A DNA stretch of 64,000 nucleotides from Kineothrix sp. IPX-CK (lineage in GTDB: Bacteria; Bacillota; Clostridia; Lachnospirales; Lachnospiraceae). Where the stretch lies: NCBI RefSeq assembly GCF_039134705.1, contig NZ_CP146256.1:3968001-4032000 (forward strand), in the 5' to 3' direction. This document shows positions 62,276 through 64,000 of this stretch, piece after piece (the first letter of the stretch is position 1; every line of letters starts with the position of its first letter). A model generated the notes under the pieces. It did no database searches. It worked only from the letters and a program-made list of their open reading frames with translations, and was not told the origin of the DNA. Position numbers and translations under genes: made by a program.

Positions 62276-63997
62276 TTAGTATTTAAATACTTCTGCTAAC
62301 TTTGCTTTTTCTACTAAATTGTTATAAATTGATGAGGAATACATAAGTTCCTCGTGCTTTCCGAAAGCTTCTACTTCTCCATTGTCAATAATTACTATCT
62401 TATCCGCATTTTCAACGGATTTTAGTCTGTGAGAAATAATGATAACGGTTTTATTTTTAATTAAATGATTTAAGCTTTCTTGTATTTTTTTCTCATTATC
62501 CACATCTAAGGAGGCAGCTATTTCATCCAAGATGATGATTGGTGCATTTTTCAGAAATGCTCTGGCAATGGATAATCTTTGTCTTTCACCTCCTGACAAG
62601 GTTGCTCCGTTTTCACCGATTACGGTATCGTACCCCTCCGGAAGCTGATTAATAAATTCTTCGCAATTTGCCAGCCTGGCCGCTTCTTTTACCTCTTTAT
62701 CTGTTGCCGTCTTTTTTCCTATTCTTATATTTTCTGCTATTGATGTATTAAAAAGCGTTACATCCTGAAAGACAATGGATATTTTTTCAAATAATGATTT
62801 TGTGGAAATTTCTTTTATATCCACGCCTCCAATTTTTATCTTTCCGCCATCATAATCATAAAGTCTGGAAATCAAGCGCAGAATACTTGTCTTTCCACAG
62901 CCTGACATGCCCACTAGGGCAGTCACCTCATTTTGATTTGCCGTAAAACTGACATTTTTCAGAACTGCTGTATCTTCATTGTAAGCAAAGGATACATCTT
63001 TTAGTTCTATATCATAATTTGAAATTTCTTTATCTTCTCCTTTTTGAACTTTTGTACTTCTTATTTCTTTAATGCGATTAATCATGGCATCAATATAATA
63101 AAGCTCTGCGATGTTTTGACTTACTCCATCCACACCTTCTTTGATTTTGATAGATGCCAAAATATATCCAATGAGATATAAAACGTTTATTTCACCTTTT
63201 AAAAATAGTCCCGTTCCTACCAATATGACGATTGCAAAAGCAATCTGAACAACAAGTCCTGAAAAAAGCAGCGGAACAACTGCCGTAAATTCAGCTTTTA
63301 AGTGTATTTTCTCGCCCTCTTCCATTTTTTTATACAAATTTTCTTTAATTTCTTTTGCAAGTCCAAAACTCTTTATCTCTTGCTGTAACTCGATCGCTTC
63401 TTGAAAACTGTCCGAATTATCCCTAAGCTTTGTATAATATTTAATATTTTCTCTTAATTGGATTTTTTTAGACCAAACAATTAATAAAAATGCTATAATT
63501 ATTGGCAAAATAACGGCAAGCCCCAGTTTTATATTTCCGATTAGTAAAAGAATAGATATAAGTGGAAAAAACATAAAAAATCCGATTGTTTTTGCCATCG
63601 CATGGCTTATGGCATGTTCGATAGCTGCAACATCAGCCATAATCGTCTGGGAAAGATCAGATAGATTATGCTTAGAAAAATAAGAAAGAGGAAGTTTGCT
63701 CAAAGTATCTGCAATATCAAGTCTCAAATTAGCGCTTTCTTTATAGGTTGAATTATAAAGTGTATTGTATTCCACTCTTAGAAGTATATACATGATAACA
63801 AGTACCAAAACAGAAAAGCCTATGTAAAAAATATTGTTTTTTACGTTTCCCAAAACAAGCTCATTAAACAAAATCATGAGCAGTATAGCCGGGAGCATAT
63901 TCACTATATATACTAAAAAGGATGCTAAACTGGCTCTAACCAAATCGCTTGCACCTCTGTCCGTCAGAGCAAAATATTTCTTAAATAAATTATTCAT
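62276..63997 (-). CDS. ABC transporter, fused permease and ATPase (exporter type)
   Basis: 573 residues, one half-transporter with about six N-terminal transmembrane segments and a C-terminal ATPase. Motifs are Walker A GMSGCGKTS, the Q-loop in ISIVFQDVTLF, signature LSGGERQRL, Walker B IIILDEIAASLD and H-loop VIIISHRL. The sequence resembles the Irp6/YbtP-type exporters carried in pairs on conjugative elements; the partner, if any, would lie beyond the right edge. The DNA is visibly more AT-rich than the genes to the left, with many TTT/AAA codons, suggesting acquisition. The ATG is 4 bp from the window end, so its ribosome site is not visible. Confidence 0.87.
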   Translation of the reverse strand: MNNLFKKYFALTDRGASDLVRASLASFLVYIVNMLPAILLMILFNELVLGNVKNNIFYIGFSVLVLVIMYILLRVEYNTLYNSTYKESANLRLDIADTLSKLPLSYFSKHNLSDLSQTIMADVAAIEHAISHAMAKTIGFFMFFPLISILLLIGNIKLGLAVILPIIIAFLLIVWSKKIQLRENIKYYTKLRDNSDSFQEAIELQQEIKSFGLAKEIKENLYKKMEEGEKIHLKAEFTAVVPLLFSGLVVQIAFAIVILVGTGLFLKGEINVLYLIGYILASIKIKEGVDGVSQNIAELYYIDAMINRIKEIRSTKVQKGEDKEISNYDIELKDVSFAYNEDTAVLKNVSFTANQNEVTALVGMSGCGKTSILRLISRLYDYDGGKIKIGGVDIKEISTKSLFEKISIVFQDVTLFNTSIAENIRIGKKTATDKEVKEAARLANCEEFINQLPEGYDTVIGENGATLSGGERQRLSIARAFLKNAPIIILDEIAASLDVDNEKKIQESLNHLIKNKTVIIISHRLKSVENADKIVIIDNGEVEAFGKHEELMYSSSIYNNLVEKAKLAEVFKY

Positions 63998-64000
63998 AAC

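Overview
The window reads as chromosome of a motile, probably spore-forming Lachnospiraceae-type member of the Clostridia. Evidence: a cdaA-cdaR-glmM operon, a comF-yvyF pair, an mreB/mbl gene followed by flgF-flgG and a rod-binding flagellar protein, ftsEX followed by an M23 hydrolase and a CtpA protease, a CvfB-type S1 protein, paired Csp-like subtilisins, strong GGAGG ribosome sites and AT-rich intergenic DNA. Almost everything is on the minus strand; plus-strand genes are an AraC regulator, a DUF3048 lipoprotein, a YjfB motility peptide and the two Csp-like genes.

Layout. 1-6498: pseudaminic acid operon read leftwards, pseB-pseC-glycosyltransferase-(aminotransferase/PseG fusion)-pseF-pseI, with pseI cut by the window edge. 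A promoter at about 6613-6641 is followed by three 30-bp repeats carrying an operator-like palindrome. 7026-24598: a surface polysaccharide cluster with two large membrane proteins, eight GT-A/GT-B glycosyltransferases, an EpsG-type polymerase, a Wzz-like protein with a P-loop-less C-terminal domain, the initiating sugar-phosphate transferase, manC and fcl. A stand-alone Spo0A C-terminal-domain protein with its own promoter sits inside it, and an AraC regulator lies divergently at its upstream end. 25690-39328: PAP2-like, rfbD, DUF3048 lipoprotein, leuA, HPr, glmM-cdaR-cdaA, two unknown membrane proteins, yvyF, comF and recD2. 39446-42529: flagellar rod genes with mreB/mbl. 42764-58131: uvrBA, ctpA-M23-ftsX-ftsE, a PucR/CdaR-like regulator, a TagA/WecG-like transferase, yjfB, a CPBP protease, a short unknown gene, cvfB and an acyl-ACP thioesterase. 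58352-61774: two tandem Csp-like subtilases in which the catalytic serine is replaced by glycine. 61864-63997: a 3' fragment of a tRNA-Gln abutting a decayed DUF932 gene, then an AT-rich ABC exporter; this looks like the edge of an integrated element.

Two families of small palindromic insertions punctuate the intergenic DNA. Family A (27-134 bp, ends GTTACTGTTCAC/GTGAACAGTAAC) has exact 8-bp target duplications at three copies. Family B (about 283 bp, four copies) folds end to end into one long hairpin whose arms differ between copies but stay complementary, around an invariant apical sequence; one copy has an exact 10-bp target duplication.

Functional reading: the left half makes envelope and flagellar sugars (pseudaminic acid, GDP-fucose-type and deoxysugar precursors, export and polymerisation). 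The right half is housekeeping for cell wall, division, DNA repair and motility. Operon assignments, promoters and terminators were read by eye and are inferences unless stated otherwise.
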